Shown here: one piece after another, positions 52,101 through 62,102 of the stretch
Layout of the letters: the number at the start of each line of letters is the position of its first letter
Position numbering within the stretch: position 1 is the stretch's first letter
Assembly: GCA_004431415.1 (NCBI GenBank)
Contig: QPMI01000483.1
Coordinates: 62,001 to 126,000, forward strand
From: Cyanophora paradoxa
Lineage: Eukaryota > Glaucocystophyceae > Cyanophorales > Cyanophoraceae
Reading direction: 5' to 3'
DNA: 64,000 bases
The notes under the pieces: generated by a model
Seen by the model: only the letters and a program-made list of their open reading frames with translations
The model's database searches: none
Told to the model about the DNA's origin: nothing
Program-made: the position numbers and the translations under genes

Positions 52101-54046
52101 GCCAGCTGCCTGCCCGGCTGCGGCGGCCGCTGCTGCTGCGGCGGCCTGCTGCTGCTGATGGTGCACGTGCAAGTGGTACGTGAGCTGCTGTTGGTGCTGG
52201 TACAGGGCCTGGTGCAGCCCTGCGCGTCAGCAGCGCCTGTCGGTACACGGTTTGGGGGGATCCGACCTGGTACTGCTGCAGCATCGGGGCCCACTGCGGA
52301 AAAAGAGGTTCGGCGGAGGCGCAGTGATCAAGGCGCGCAGGGAGGGATACCTGTGGGTTTTGAGAGACCTGCGAGAGCATTTCTCGGGCGGCCGGCCCGC
52401 CGCTTTGCAGAACCTGCGCCGCGTCAGCGGGGGCGCCGGGGCGCCGGGGCAGGGCGTGCCTGCATGGGAAACCCGACGGCGTTGGCGGCCTGCACGAACT
52501 GCTGGTACCGCGCCTGGTACTGCTGGTACTGCTGCAGCAGCTGCGGCGGCAAGTTCCGCTGCGGCGCGCGTCTTGCCGAGCCCACGGACGATGAAGCGGG
52601 GGCGCGCACCGCGGAGAGGGGCTTGGAGGCGGAAGCGGAGGCGGCAGGAGCGGAGGTGGACGGGGCGGGAACGGTCCGGGACCCGGGGGCGCCGGCGGAA
52701 CCGGATGGCGTGCCGGCGGGGGCAGAGGGGCCTGGAGCCGCGGAGGCGGGACCCGATGCCGACACGGAGGGAGGAGGATCGGCGATCGCGGAGGCTGGGG
52801 TTGAGCCAGAGGGTTTACCGGTCGCGGGAGCCACCGTTGCAGGGGAATCCGCTGACGCGGTCGTCGGCGCCGCGCTAGTCGGAGCACTTGTGGTTACCGG
52901 CTGCAATGCGCGCTCAGCCAGAAGAGAGAACCCATGCGGCAAACATGGCGGGGGAGATGGGCTTGCCTCTTGAGCGAAGCTGGCCGCGCGAGGCAGGGAG
53001 ATGCGGGGAGGGATGAAAGGCGCCGGCGCTCCATGCGGCGCAGATGGGCTGGCGAGACTCGAATCCGAATTCCGCACAGAAGGCGGAGCAGTGACCGGCG
53101 GGGCAGCATCGGCAGCGTGCTCGTCCGATTTGAGTGTATTAAAGGGATGCGCCGATCCGAAGGCAGAAGAATCAGCTGCTCCAGTCTGTGCTCTTGCTAC
53201 ATCCGCTCCGTCTTCTGTCTTCGGTGCATCTGCCCCCGCCTCTGGTCTCACCGTATCAGCCTCGGCCTCTGCCTTCGTGACGCTTGCGCCAGCGGCCTCC
53301 ACTGTTTTCGCCGTGCTCGACGCAGCGCCCTCCTCCGTCTGCGCCGCGCTTGCGGCAGCGCTCTCCTCCGTCTGCGCCGCGCTTCTCTCCTCCGTCTGCG
53401 CCGCGCTTGCGGCAGCGCTCTCCTCTGTCTGCGCCGCGCTTGCGGCAGCGCTCTCCTCCGTCTGCGCCGCGCTTGCGGCAGCGCTCTCCTCTGTCTGCGC
53501 CGCGCTTGCGGCAGCGCTCTCCTCCGTCTGCGCCGCGCTTGCGGCAGCGCTCTCCTCCGTCTGCGCCGCGCTCGACGAAGCGCCCTCCTCCGGGTGCGCC
53601 GCGCTTGCGACAGCGCTCTCCTCCGTCTGCGCCGCGCTTCTCTCCTCCGTCTGCGCCGCGCTTGCGGCAGCGCTCTCCTCCGTCTGCGCCGCGCTTGCGG
53701 CAGCGCTCTCCTCTGTCTGCGCCGCGCTTGCAGCAGCGCTCTCCTCCGTCTGCGCCGCGCTTGCAGCAGCGCTCTCCTCCGTCTGCGCCGCGCTTGCGGC
53801 AGCGCTCTCCTCCGTCTGCGCCGCGCTTGCGGCAGCGCTCTCCTCTGTCTGCGCCGCGCTTGCGGCAGCGCTCTCCTCTGTCTGCGCCGCGCTTGCGGCA
53901 GCGCTCTCCTCCGTCTGCGCCGCGCTTGCGGCAGCGCTCTCCTCCGTTTGCGCAGCGCTTGCGGCAGCGTTCTCCGACGGTCGCTCGTTGTGGGAGCTGC
54001 CGTCATGTACCGCGAGGGGATCTGAGCTTGACGGCGGTTTTGCCAT
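49127..54046 (-). CDS. Large Q/A-rich, probably nuclear protein with 11-residue repeats
   Basis: ATG at 54,046 (MAKPPSSSD) opens about 20 repeats of ESAAASAAQTE, then a Ser/Pro/Ala-rich region. Splicing is visible: PMQ joined to VLQSGG by a GC...CAG intron (donor 52,459), then NPQ joined to WAPMLQQYQ by a GTATCC...TTCCGCAG intron. A Q/H/A-rich region (HVHHQQQQ; LTPQQMQQLTPDQQQ; about 52,170-51,440) follows, then a charged Lys/Glu/Ala region (50,870-50,480), an ordered patch (LLEIRSSLARIPTAA, TQWTTVGDIIPEGHSY, about 50,320-50,200) and a C-terminal YGYGYGVGMTAQQF with Q/M-rich helices to the stop at 49,127. Composition is that of transcriptional co-regulators, but no family is recognised. Poly-C (minus strand) interrupts at 51,398-51,412. 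Confidence 0.65.
53330..53985 (-). repeat. 33-bp coding tandem repeat (ESAAASAAQTE), about 20 units
   Basis: Units of 33 bp differ by single bases (CTCCTCCGTCTGCGCCGCGC versus TCTGTCTG on the plus strand). Two units are shortened to RSAAQTE and one is replaced by HPEEGASSS. The multiple-of-three period keeps all frames open on both strands. Confidence 0.95.
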
Positions 54047-55030
54047 CGCGGGGCGAGCGGAACTCTTGCGTGGCGGATCAGGAAAGAGGCGCGACCGAGC
54101 ACAATGGTGAGCGTACCGCAGTCATCTCGGCAGGTGCATCCGCGCTATGAAAGCGCGTGACGTTATCTTGAATCGAATCGATGCCAGTGCTACACGCTGT
54201 CGACGACGTCGACTGTGGCGGCGGCGCCTGCGGCAGGGAGCTTAGCTAAGCACATAGCTCGTTTCGATCGAGTTCAAACCTCTTCGGGCTGCACATCGGA
54301 GCTCTCGGAGGGCAGTTGTGCTGCGGGCAGCTTTGCTGCGAGCGAGTCGCGTGGGGCGTCCGCCCTAGAGTTTGGGGTTTCATCCGCGGCAATGGGATCT
54401 GGAGTGCCCGAGTCGGCAGCGGCGTGCGGCTCGGCCATGCCTCTCAAGGTTGAAAAGGCCGCGGATGGTCGAGAAACGATTCGCTGCGTTTGTCCTGCCG
54501 CGCTTGATTTACATGCGTCGCGAGGCCAAAGCTGGCGGCTAATTGTAACACGGGCGGACTAGCTGCGGACTACGCAAGAGCTAGCTGCAGCTGGGTACGC
54601 CCGGACCCACGGGATCGGATTGTACCCCAGTGGCCACCCATGCCACCGATGATGCCGGTCCCATACTGTATATATGCATGCGCACGGCAGCCATGCGGAT
54701 GCCAGGCACCGGCCGCGGTACCCGGTCATGCATATGCATATGCATATGCATGGCCTTTCCTGCTAACGTTAACCCTACTGTGGTGGCACTGCGGCATAAG
54801 TGGTCAATGCAAATCCAGGTTCTCAAAGTCCCTACGCCCTGTCATTGCATGTGGGGCCTTCAACACAAATTTGCTTGAGGAGTAGGGGTGGGGCTCGTGA
54901 GGGGTGGGTGTGGACCCGGGGGGATGTTGCATCAGGAACAAGTTGATGAAAAAAAGCATGAGTATCATTTCGAGTCGATGAGCGAGAAATTACAAAGGGG
55001 GAGAAATCCTGTTCAAATAGAAGCCCAAAT
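54047..55030. other. Intergenic DNA upstream of the Q-rich gene; (ATGCAT) tract
   Basis: TGCATATGCATATGCATATGC at about 54,729-54,749 is a palindromic microsatellite. A plus-strand frame at 54,215-54,562 has no recognisable content. Otherwise nothing. Confidence 0.4.
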
Positions 55031-56150
55031 TCACGCTGTCGATGGGAATGGGATCAGATCCTGCACTAAGTCCCTGTGTCCTGGAGAGCACAAGCCCTGA
55101 GCTCTCGATGCGCTTGAGCGCCCTGCGGACTGCGGGCGCGCGCACGGAGGGCATCTGCGGGCGGATATCTCAGAGATCGTTGCGAGAGCCGCCCGGCCGC
55201 GCAGCCAGCTCACCTGACCCAAAGAGCGAGGCCCGCCGGACGAGCCCCTAGCTCTCGATGCGCTTCGGCGCCCCGCGGGCTGCGAGCGCGCGCTACGGAG
55301 GGCATCTGCGGGTGAATATCTCAGAGATCGTTGCGAGAGCCGTCCGGCCGCGCCGCCGGCTCACCTGGCCCAAAGAGCGAGGCCCGCCGGACGAGCCCCG
55401 AGCTTTCTATCCGCTTGGGCGCCCTGCGGGCTGCGAGCGCGCGCTAAGGAGGACATTTGCGGGCGGATATCTCAGAGACCGTTGCGAGAGCCGCCCGGCC
55501 GCGCAGCCAGCTCAACTAGGCCTGGCCCGAAGAGCGAGGCCCGCCGGACGAGCCCCGAGCTTTCTATCCGCTTCGGCGCCCTGCGGGCTGCGAGCGCGCG
55601 CTATGGAGGGCATCTGCGGGTGGATATCTCAGAGACCGTTGCGAGAGCCGCCCGGCCGCGCAGCCAGCTCACCTGGCCCAAAGAGCGAGGCCCGCCGGAC
55701 GAGCCTCGTCCCTGTCGAGAGTCTCCAGGCAGGGCTCGCAGTACTTCTGGTAGAGAGTAGAGCAGGAGCCGGTCGTTTTCATGCGAAGCGAGTGCACTGC
55801 CTCGACTCCAGAGTCTGTGCGAAGGAACCCGCGGCGGTGAGCTCGAGACGTCGACTTCAGGTGAACCTGCCGGGCGGGGCGAGCGCACCATGCACGAAGT
55901 GCGCTCGTGAGCAAGAGAGTCTTCGAATGAGCACTTGCTGTCCGCGGCCGGGTGCATCGATAGCCCCTGGCAGAGCGAGCTTTCCCAGTCCGACTGAATC
56001 GGAACGCGCACGCGTACGTCTCTCTGCGGCCAGCGCGGTCAGGGCGGCCAGCGCAGAGCGATCCAAGCAATAGCGTACATTCGCTTCGGCTTCAAGGAGC
56101 TGATCGTCTGTCCAGGATCGTCTGTCCAGGCGCGCGATGGGAGTGTTCAA
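55031..56150 (-). CDS. Possible small spliced gene with tandemly repeated exon cassette
   Basis: Minus-strand candidate exons are RSWTDDQLLEAEANVRYCLDRS (about 56,120-56,050) and MKTTGSCSTLYQKYCEPCLETL (about 55,780-55,710), the latter running into LALWAR and a GTGAGC donor at 55,670. Four downstream ~151-bp units each resemble a 92-bp exon plus 59-bp intron. Joining the first donor to the last unit (acceptor near 55,155) reads CPPCARPQSAG and stops at 55,031; joining it to the intermediate units meets a TAG after four codons. No family recognised, and the real transcript is unknown. Confidence 0.3.
55100..55705 (-). repeat. ~151-bp tandem repeat, four units, each with donor and acceptor-like sites
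   Basis: Units begin at 55,101, 55,251, 55,402 and 55,559. On the minus strand each has CCGCAG before ATGCCCTCC and (G)CCAG before GTGAGC, except the third unit, which has CCGCAA and TTGAGC. Period 150-157 bp. Confidence 0.9.
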
Positions 56151-56998
56151 GCTCTGCGAGGTCGAACAGCAGCGGAGCGGGAGGAATGAGCGGATCGGGA
56201 GGGATGAACGATGTTGCGAGCCGCGGTGCGGGCGCGATGTCAGCCGCGGGCGCAGAGCTCGAGGAATTCACCTGAAGGCGCTCTCTCCCGACCGGCGCCC
56301 GGCCCCAAAAGGCAAGGGAACTGTGATGCTGCCTCTCGGCTGCGTCTGCTGTACATGTGCGCTGCAGCTGGGGGCAGCGCTTTACGAGCAGCTGGGTCCC
56401 CTGACACGAATACCCCCCGCGGGTTTTTTTAGATCCACGGTTCAAACGCGGCCCGAATTCGAATGCCAGCGCGAGGTAAGGCCTCGCGCGCAGTCGGAAG
56501 CTGAACACCGCATCCGCGAACATTTTCGGGTGCCCTGCGGCGCGCTCCGGCGACATGCATGGACTTGCATATGCGCGATGTATGTCCCCGTTCTCGGCAG
56601 CCGGGCTAGCTACGGGCTCGCCGCTAGCTCGAGCGTGTAGAGGAGGCCGTTCCCGGTTGTCTCCAACTCGTTCCGGCGGGCAATCCCGGTCGTGGCCTCG
56701 GGGAAACGGATTTGACGAGGTGGCATATGAAGGGGTATATACAAATTGAGCCGTTGGCTGCAAATTCAGGACTAGGAAGGTAATATATGGCCATGGCCAT
56801 GGGGTGTATATATATACGTACCATGGTTATCTCCCCGCGTACAACCTGCAACGCCAGTCAAGGCCTTAAGCTTAGGCCAGTCGACGTCCAACCTCAACCC
56901 GATCGAAGCGCAACCGAAGCGCGATGGGGGCAAACTGATCTGAGCGTGCAACAGCTTCCCGTGAGCGGAACTGAGCCAAGACTGATGAGATAGGAACG
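56151..56998. other. Region with one long minus-strand open frame, not supported as a gene
   Basis: A minus-strand frame at 56,763-56,092 contains a Pro-rich end (SFIPPDPLIPPAPLLFDL) that could be an exon upstream of the preceding entry, but I see no conserved motif. Otherwise intergenic, with GGTATATATACAAATTG near 56,734. Confidence 0.3.
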
Positions 56999-58350
56999 CT
57001 ATCTATTGGACTGCTTTAACCGAGCTAACTGAGCAGCAACTATCTGCGAAACTGCCGACGAAGAATGTGACGACTTCCTCCGAGCAGAAAACTGGCGGGC
57101 GTTTGGTGAAAGGCTCCTGTTGGAGATCGGTGCTGTTTCATTTGGCGGTTGGATGGAAAGGTGCCAGAAGCCAGTTCTAGAGCACAGCGATGGCTGAGGA
57201 AGAGCATCTTGATCATGAGCATCTGTGTCACCTAAGCTGCCTCGAGAGTCTGATGGCATTAGCTGAGAGCTGCCAGGAGAGCTCAATGGAGAGACTTGTG
57301 GCTGAACATTGCCTCTTGGCCGCTCTTCCTGCTCATCGGCAGCAGCAGCTGAGCGCGGGCTGGAGCGCGGGGACATGGGGCTGCCACCGCAAAGTGCTAC
57401 TCTCTTCAGCATCTGTGAGCTCAAGCAGAACATTGCTGAGCTGAAGCAGCCAAGTTCGAGTAGGGGCTTGGTCTTCTCTAAGGTTGTGTTGCCTGTCCAG
57501 GACGGCTCCTCTATGGCCTGGTAGGTGTCGAAATCGTTTAAATCTGCAAGAGGATACGAAGGAGGTACGTTGATCAAATCAACAGCTAATCCACGAGCAT
57601 GATACGAAGGGGGGGGGGGGGGGGGGGGGGGGACCAAATCACAGCTGACCGGATACGGATGCTGTCGACGAGTTCAAACGCCCCACGCGGCCTGAGATGG
57701 ACCTGGGGACCTTTGCACGCATATGCTCAAGCATCCCTGACGAGGCAGCCGATGCTATTGAGAGGGAGCGAATGCTTGAAGTGGAGATGGACCTCCCAGA
57801 TTGAAGCTGCAATCGATTTCCGAGAGGCGGGTCGCTTTTGCGGATGGATTTTTTGCGGCGGGTCGCTTTTGCGCTGCCGCCTCGTTGTGGATGTTGAACG
57901 GGGACCCACCACGAGCGAGGAGCGTGTTCTCCCTAAGCTTTGTCACGGCGATTGACAAGATTGCAAGATTGTGACGGCGACTTACTTTTCTGAGAGAAAT
58001 TCGACAGACGCCGAGAACAACTGGGCTGCTCTTCCGAAGGAATGTAAACGAGATCTGAGCACAGAGACGTTCAGAATCCTCTCGTTCGAGCGCGAATGCC
58101 GCGCGCCCGTAGCCCAGCAAGAGCAGTTGATTACCTGCGGCGGCTCTTGTTCCACTCGAAATGACACCCATTCAGAATGATCAAAATCGATGCAGTCGAC
58201 GCCGTTTAGAACACGCCACGTGCCAGAGCGCTCGATGACCTCGGAAGTAGCATGCCGCAGCACCACGTCCACGGGCTCGGATGCTACGCAGCTTGCCTCT
58301 ATAAGCCGCGCGTTGATGTACATGTTCCTCGAAAGATAAACATCCAGCAA
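56999..58350 (-). CDS. Hypothetical spliced protein (minus strand)
   Basis: Candidate exon MYINARLIEASCVASEPVDVVLR to VEQEPPQ (58,323-58,132) ends at a good donor GTAATCAAC. Candidate last exon runs from near 57,600 (LAVDLINVPPSYPLADLNDFDTYQ) through a Ser/Pro/Gln-rich region to SQIVAAQLARLKQSNR and a stop at 56,999. The middle (57,910-57,740) is uncertain. A poly-G tract lies at 57,609-57,632, just before the last exon in transcription. No domain recognised. Exon at 59,710-59,442 may be an upstream exon of the same gene because it ends at a GTAAAC donor and shares the PVDVVLR string, but this is weak. Confidence 0.35.
57609..57632 (+). repeat. Poly-G tract, 24 G
   Basis: Uninterrupted run of G on the plus strand (poly-C in the minus-strand gene, within a likely intron). 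Confidence 0.9.
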
Positions 58351-59242
58351 AAACCCAGCGGCGTATAGCTAAGAGCCGACGGCAGGCTGGAACCTCGGCG
58401 CGGTGAAGTCCTGCAGCTGCCTGCCGCAGTGCAGCACCGCTGGCTGGCTTTCCAGACGACAGAGGGGCACAGTCGCAGCTAGCTCTTGCGATGTCCGCCT
58501 AGCTTGCTTGTGTCATCAATGCGCAAGCTAGTGTCGTCAAGCAGCTTCGGTGGCTAGCTTCGCCTGATTGCAATTGAACAACCACGGCCGCAATTTTACA
58601 TCGTAATCGCAATTTCAATTCATGCCATCGTAATCGCAATTTCAATTCATGTGATAATGTCAGGGCCCTTGGTGTGCACCCCCCCCAGGAGCATTTGCTT
58701 CAATTCCCGGAGGGATTGTTGTATATGGTCATGGTGCAAGGCAGGGGGCGGCGAGCGGGGCGCTCCTTGGTGGAACAAATACGTAGGCACATGCACCGGG
58801 CATGGCAGCGGCCAGGCAGGCAGTCCCTGGCAGCCGATCCTGGCATAGTGAACAGGAGCCCGGGGCGCGGCGCCGGCGAGCTAGTAGCGTAAGAGGTCTT
58901 TGTATCATACATACAAGTGGTTCGTGTGGCCGGGCGGGCTGCGCGCGCGCTGCCCTGGACGCGCGCCCGTCGAGCGCGCGGGCGCCAGCTCGGGCACTCA
59001 GATGCATGCCGGCAGCGCTCAAACCTACCACGGATGCGATGCTAGGTCGCTGAAGATGCTGCGCGCGCCCGACGCGGCCCAGCACTCGGTTTTGACGACA
59101 GCGTCAAGGGAGGGGGGGGTGCAGTGAATTTTTCGACCGCGGGAACAGCCGGCGGCAGACCGCCGGAGAGCCGCCCCAGCCGGCCAAAACAGCGATAGCC
59201 TAGTGCACGGAGCTGCGGGCGCTCATTGCGGTTCGCCTCGCA
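58351..59242. other. Intergenic DNA with a 27-bp direct repeat
   Basis: CATCGTAATCGCAATTTCAATT occurs twice at 58,599 and 58,626. The remainder has only short unsupported frames. Confidence 0.5.
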
Positions 59243-59460
59243 ATGAGCGGCTTCGAGATTTACATCGACCCGGAGATTCTGGAGGAGTATGTGGCTCAGA
59301 AGAGAAAGGCGAGGGAGATCGTGGCTCTGCTGCACGAGGAGCACCAAATCCAGATTTCGATGCGCGCCCTGCGCTACAAGCTCAGCGACCTCGACCTCTC
59401 GACGGACTACTCTCTCTCAAAGGAGGCAGTTTACGATGTCGTAGAAGAAGCACAGGAGGC
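59243..59460 (+). CDS. Possible HTH-containing small protein or first exon
   Basis: From ATG 59,243: EIYIDPEILEEYVAQKRKAREIVALLHEE, then QIQISMRALRYKLSDLDL. The pattern (I..LL.ee..i.vs.RtLryrL..l.l) resembles the helix-turn-helix found in Clr5-like and integrase-associated regions. After about 59,450 the frame overlaps a more convincing minus-strand exon and loses character, so the true end, or a donor near 59,440, is unknown. Low-confidence call. Confidence 0.35.
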
Positions 59461-59710
59461 TGATGTCTTCGAGCTCCTCCGACGTGCCGTCGTGGCGCTT
59501 CTCGAGCACGAATTCCATGTTCTCGGCGTCCAGATTCTGAAACACAGTCGTCTTGAGCAGCCGCAGGACAACGTCAACGGGGCGGGCGTTGAGCATGTCC
59601 GGCTTGAAATGCACAGGCGGCGCATCCGGGCTGCCCTTCCTGTGGATCACGACACGTTCGATTTCTCCCGCGGGCACGGAGCCCGCCGCGGGTGCCGCCG
59701 GTGCCGCCAT
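59442..59710 (-). CDS. Possible first exon of an unknown minus-strand gene
   Basis: ATG 59,710 gives MAAPAAPAAG, then ERVVIHRKG, MLNARPVDVVLRLLKTTVFQNL and LEDISLLCFFYDI, ending at a GTAAAC donor at 59,441. It looks like ordered protein sequence with sensible hydrophobic spacing. It is antisense to the tail of the plus-strand HTH frame. No family recognised. A poly-G tract (plus) sits 40 bp upstream of the start. Confidence 0.35.
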
Positions 59711-59749
59711 GTTCAAAAATTTGCCGCCGAGTTTGAATTGACGTATACC

Positions 59750-59767
59750 GGGGGGGGGGGGGGGGGG
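59750..59767 (+). repeat. Poly-G tract, 18 G
   Basis: Run of G just upstream (minus-strand sense) of the ATG at 59,710. Confidence 0.9.
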
Positions 59768-60395
59768 TTGCACACGTTAGTCCCTGATCCATGGCCAGTG
59801 ACCTCCGACCAATTTCCCCCCTTCCGAGTCTAGTTCCGAATTCCGACGGTCCGGCCCGGCGGATCATGATCCCTCTCATGATCAGTACTAGTAATCATGA
59901 CGCATGCATATGCATATGCATATGTATGCAAAATGCTGTCGACGTCGACAGTGTCACGTACGGCACCGGCGCCGCGGGGCTCAGCGGCCGCGGCTAGCTA
60001 GCATGCGTATGACCCCGTTGTGATTTTAATTGGTGTCCAAATGCTAGAAACCAGCTGAGTGGTGTCTCGATCTGACCCCTTTTCGCGCCCCCCGGCGCCC
60101 ACCGCAGGCTGACTCCATGTCGGGCCCCCCCCATGGCCTGTAGGGGCTCCCGCCACCGCCCCGAGACGACCCCCGCCGCCGCAAGACGCGATGCAGCACC
60201 ACGCCGTGCGGGCAACTGTAGCTATTACTAGCCAGGCTGCTCGCGGGGAGGCGCATTACTCTCCTTAGGGGGCCACGCAGGGCCCGGCCGGCCAGTTCGC
60301 TGGTGGGCTGGGCCCACGGCCGCGGCAGCCGCAGTGTACATTCCCACACTTGTAGCCCGGAACTGCGTTTTGAGTACGTGTCCAAATGCGAGTGG
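59768..60395. other. Intergenic DNA, no supported gene
   Basis: Contains GCATATGCATATGCATATG near 59,905 and GC-rich palindromes near 59,970; nothing coding is supported. Confidence 0.4.
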
Positions 60396-61743
60396 TCATG
60401 GGTTGGGGACTTCGACGTAGCTGGGGGGCCAGCTTTCCTCCCCGCCCTGGCCATCCTCATGATCATCGTCAAGAAGCGGAGAGTCGTCATCGCTGTCGTC
60501 GACGCGCAAAGCCATTGCCGCCTCCTCCTGACAAAAGGTGTCAGAAAGTGGAGTCAAGCGCACGTGCATCACAGAAGTAACCTCTTCTCTTTGGTCGGCA
60601 AGCTCATCGAAGATCTCCGATAGCTGGTCGCCAACTGCTTCGTAGTCATCATCATCCAGGAGTTCAACAGTCCCGTCTGGTGCACGTCTTCCAAAGAACT
60701 ACTGCAGTTAGCGTAGAAGCAAGTCAGTGATCCATGCCCACAATCATGATCACCTGAGGAGATGGGACTGGGACCACGATCGCATATCCCGCATTGCCAA
60801 CTTTCACTCTTGTCAGAACCTGGCAGCAGACTTACAACCAGCTCGACAAACTCTGTGGGTTAAAGATACCCTGTACTCTTGAGGCTCAAAGTCATCTTCT
60901 TCCTGTGCAATAAATTTGTCGGCCTTCAAAAGACTGGGTATCTTCCCTGTTCCGACGTCATGAGGAAGGAGTCGTGTCTTTAGAAGACAACGGTGATGAT
61001 TGTGTGCACCCTGGACTGTCACTGTCATAGAGGTCCGGAGCATTTTCAGCTTGAATTTGTCAGCCATGTGCCTGCCAAGCGCAGGCCAAATGTCGCTAAG
61101 AAGAGGGCTCTCAACTGGCTCAGACAATCAGAAAGAAGAAATATTTAGAAAACGTGCTCACGGGCTTACCATGCACAGGGACGGCAAGTGTGTGCTCTTG
61201 CATTTGCGGGAGGCCCTCCTCCCATACAAACACCTCCACAGGCGTATCGAGGGCCGAGAGGAGCACGTACTCGTCCCCGTCAAACCGTGTCACCTCATCG
61301 ATGCACATCAAGATGGGCTCCAGGCCAGAGTTGTCCCTTATTGTGACGACTGGCCTAACAATGCTCCCGGGACGAGGGTTGTAAGAGACCTCGCATTCGA
61401 AGCTGCAAATAAGTGAGCTCGCAAAGGCATACAGAATTCCCACTTCGCACCGCGAGAACGCCGTCCGGACCTGCAACGGGGCTGCCGGCCGGGGCTTCCG
61501 GCCTGCGAATTTGCGCTCCTCGCGCAATGCGAAGTCGAATTTGCGACTTTTCACCTCCCCCGCGCGGCCGCGCCCCAGGATCGCAGCAGCATGTGCCACG
61601 CAGAACGGCGAGGGCTTAATGTGCGTAGAGGGCGGCGCGTACGCGACTCCTCTGCTCTGATTGCAGCCCAGAGGGGGTGCTGGGACGACGAACGCCGCCC
61701 GGAGCCGCATCGAGGAGCTGCTCGTCACGATCGCTCTTCCCAA
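60396..61743 (-). CDS. DUF3727-type plastid protein of unknown function
   Basis: Start at ATG 61,743 or, more plausibly, at MRLRAAFVVPAP (61,710), giving a transit-peptide-like, Phe-containing N-terminus. The core reads RPVVTIRDNSGLEPILMCID, GDEYVLLSALDTPVEVFVWEEG (about 61,350-61,200), the pattern of DUF3727 proteins of cyanobacteria and plastids (EY.LL.P.DTPVEIF.W). After an intron (GTGAGCAC region near 61,155) come DIWPALGRHMADKFKLKMLRTSMTVTV and an acidic linker ending EPQEYRV. Further exons read FFGRRAPDGTVELLDDDDYEAVG and a very acidic tail, stop at 60,396. It is transcribed divergently from the MAP kinase with a shared 0.36-kb upstream region. Confidence 0.65.
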
Positions 61744-62102
61744 ATGCGCTAATGCGCCAAAATAAGCTAGTGTGGACGTTCCAGGTCCGCTGGGAGCTCA
61801 ACCTCCGTCGGTCCGCCCGGACTCCGCCGAATCGTGGGGGGGTACAGAAGGTACTTTTTGAGGGGGGTCGGAGCATCGCAGGAGCTTAGCAGAGCGCGCG
61901 GATTCCAGCACAAAGGGCTTTGCCAGTTGTGTTGCCAGTTGTTTGCGTCGCGACACAACTGGCAAAGTGGAGCAGCTCGAGGCGCCTCCCGCGCCGCGGA
62001 GCAGCGTCGGCGGACGGCGGCAGTACTCAGTGCATGGGAATACCTTCGAGGGTGCGCTAGCTCCGTTGATCCTGAAAGGCCGCTGTCGGCCCTCGCGGCC
62101 TC
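61744..62102. promoter_or_regulatory. Shared divergent promoter region with three TTGCCAGTTGT motifs
   Basis: CTTTGCCAGTTGTG (61,918-61,931) and its exact inverse CACAACTGGCAAAG (61,954-61,967) flank a second direct copy TTGCCAGTTGT (61,932-61,942). CAGTTG/CAACTG is the core recognised by Myb-family regulators. Location between two divergent genes supports a regulatory role; this is inference. Confidence 0.5.

Noticed and set aside
52934-54150. Plus-strand frames of 288-369 codons through the SAAQTE tract
   Set aside because: The 33-bp period keeps all frames open. Only the minus frame continues into spliced, Q-rich protein.
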